From: Synergistales bacterium
Lineage (GTDB): Bacteria > Synergistota > Synergistia > Synergistales > Thermovirgaceae
Direction of reading: 5' to 3'
Assembly (NCBI GenBank): GCA_018434645.1
Contig: JAHDOX010000066.1
Span: 1-15,279 of the forward strand
DNA length: 15,279 nucleotides
The notes beneath the pieces were generated by a model that had not been told where the DNA came from, searched no databases, and worked only from the letters and a program-made list of their open reading frames with translations. A program made the translations under genes and the position numbers. This document shows, in pieces, positions 14,719-15,279 of this stretch. Every line of letters begins with the position of its first letter. Position 1 is the stretch's first letter.

Positions 14719-15279
14719 TGACGCCTGCAATGAGGCTTCCCCAGCTAAAAGTTACGGAGAAAAATGGGAAAACCATCGATAAACCTGTTCTTCTGGTTGC
14801 AGGAGGAAGAGAACCTGGAGGGAACTGGCTTCGTCAGACGGCTGCTGTTTTCGACAAAATCTGGGCTGTTGACAAGGGCCTTGAATACTGCATGAAAGCC
14901 GGGCTTGTCCCTGAAGTTTACATAGGTGACGGAGACAGTGTAGACGAAAAAGGACTTCGCTGGGCTGATGAAAAAAGTGTGGAAGTTCTTGGATTTCCTC
15001 GGGCGAAAAACTGGACGGACCTGCAGCTTGCCTTGCATGAAGCCGGCAGGCGGATTGCCGGTGCCACGGTTCTCGTGACAGGGGCGTGGGGAGGACGATT
15101 CGACCACCTTTTGAGCGCAGTCTTTTCCTTGGCATGGTCTTTCAGGTGGGGTGTTCTACCCATGGGTATGGCAGACGAAAAGGAAACACTCCTTTTCCTG
15201 AAAGGCCCCGCTCGTGCGAGGCTGGAATTTTATGAACGACCCTATGACCTTTCCCTTCTGTCGTTGAGCAGCAAATGCG
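14718..15279 (+). CDS. thiN: Thiamine pyrophosphokinase, 3' end outside window
   Basis: This enzyme transfers pyrophosphate from ATP to thiamine to make thiamine diphosphate. The frame is open from ATG 14718 to the window end (187 codons), so it is 3'-truncated here. The family motifs are present: WAVDKGLEYCMKAG (about 49-62), GDGDSV at 70-75 (usually GDFDS or GDLDS), the KNWTDLQLAL segment at 97-106 and GAWGGRFDHLLSAVF at 122-136. About 20 extra N-terminal residues come before the first strand (PVLLVAGG); ATG at codon 5 is an alternative start. The ATGA overlap with ftsK indicates coupled translation. Its placement behind ftsK is operon context only; no functional link to division is shown. 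Confidence 0.92.
   Translation, partial: MTPAMRLPQLKVTEKNGKTIDKPVLLVAGGREPGGNWLRQTAAVFDKIWAVDKGLEYCMKAGLVPEVYIGDGDSVDEKGLRWADEKSVEVLGFPRAKNWTDLQLALHEAGRRIAGATVLVTGAWGGRFDHLLSAVFSLAWSFRWGVLPMGMADEKETLLFLKGPARARLEFYERPYDLSLLSLSSKC

Noticed and set aside
1..15279. CRISPR array, tRNA/rRNA genes, insertion sequences or prophage genes
   Set aside because: No spaced direct repeats, tRNA-like folds, transposase or phage motifs were seen; nearly all of the window is occupied by housekeeping genes.

Overview
The window is a densely coded bacterial chromosome segment. It holds 14 protein-coding loci: 13 on the plus strand and one small regulator on the minus strand. There are no RNA genes, mobile elements or CRISPR arrays, and no gene-free stretch above about 170 bases. 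Gene content and order (yebC, ruvC, ruvA, ruvB, a DUF2905 gene, spoIID, queA; then mltG, tldD, ftsK, thiN) suggest an anaerobic diderm of the Synergistota type, or a related deep lineage. That placement is inferred from memory of protein style and gene order; no search was run.

Region 1 (1-5197) is one co-directional block. The end of a YebC-family regulator is followed, with 4-nt gaps to small overlaps, by the Holliday-junction set RuvC, RuvA and RuvB, a small two-helix DUF2905 membrane protein, a SpoIID/LytB-type exported amidase enhancer, and the queuosine enzyme QueA. The spoIID frame is cut by an in-frame TAG just before its conserved GHGVGMSQWGA motif. A perfect 8-bp hairpin follows queA.

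Region 2 (5194-9840) starts with a minus-strand winged-helix regulator whose stop codon overlaps that of queA by 4 bp. A 12-bp perfect palindrome and a candidate promoter lie in the divergent gap. Read away from it are a MEMO-AMMECR1 fusion and a radical-SAM enzyme, together the complete but poorly understood AmmeMemoRadiSam set. A histidine ammonia-lyase gene comes next, and its reading frame is cut at mid-length by an in-frame TAA.

Region 3 (10008-15279) is a cell-envelope and division operon: the lytic transglycosylase MltG, the TldD metallopeptidase, the DNA translocase FtsK/SpoIIIE, and thiamine pyrophosphokinase, which runs off the end. A 167-bp gap in front of mltG carries two inverted repeats, one of which overlaps the putative ribosome binding site.

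The strongest anomaly is the pair of single in-frame stops in otherwise intact genes. Both can be explained by one C-to-T change in a glutamine codon (CAG to TAG, CAA to TAA), and both have a Shine-Dalgarno-like sequence and a start codon just downstream. Recent pseudogenisation, base damage or sequencing error, and true split genes are the competing explanations. The AmmeMemoRadiSam cluster with its divergent regulator is the best candidate for an under-described system.
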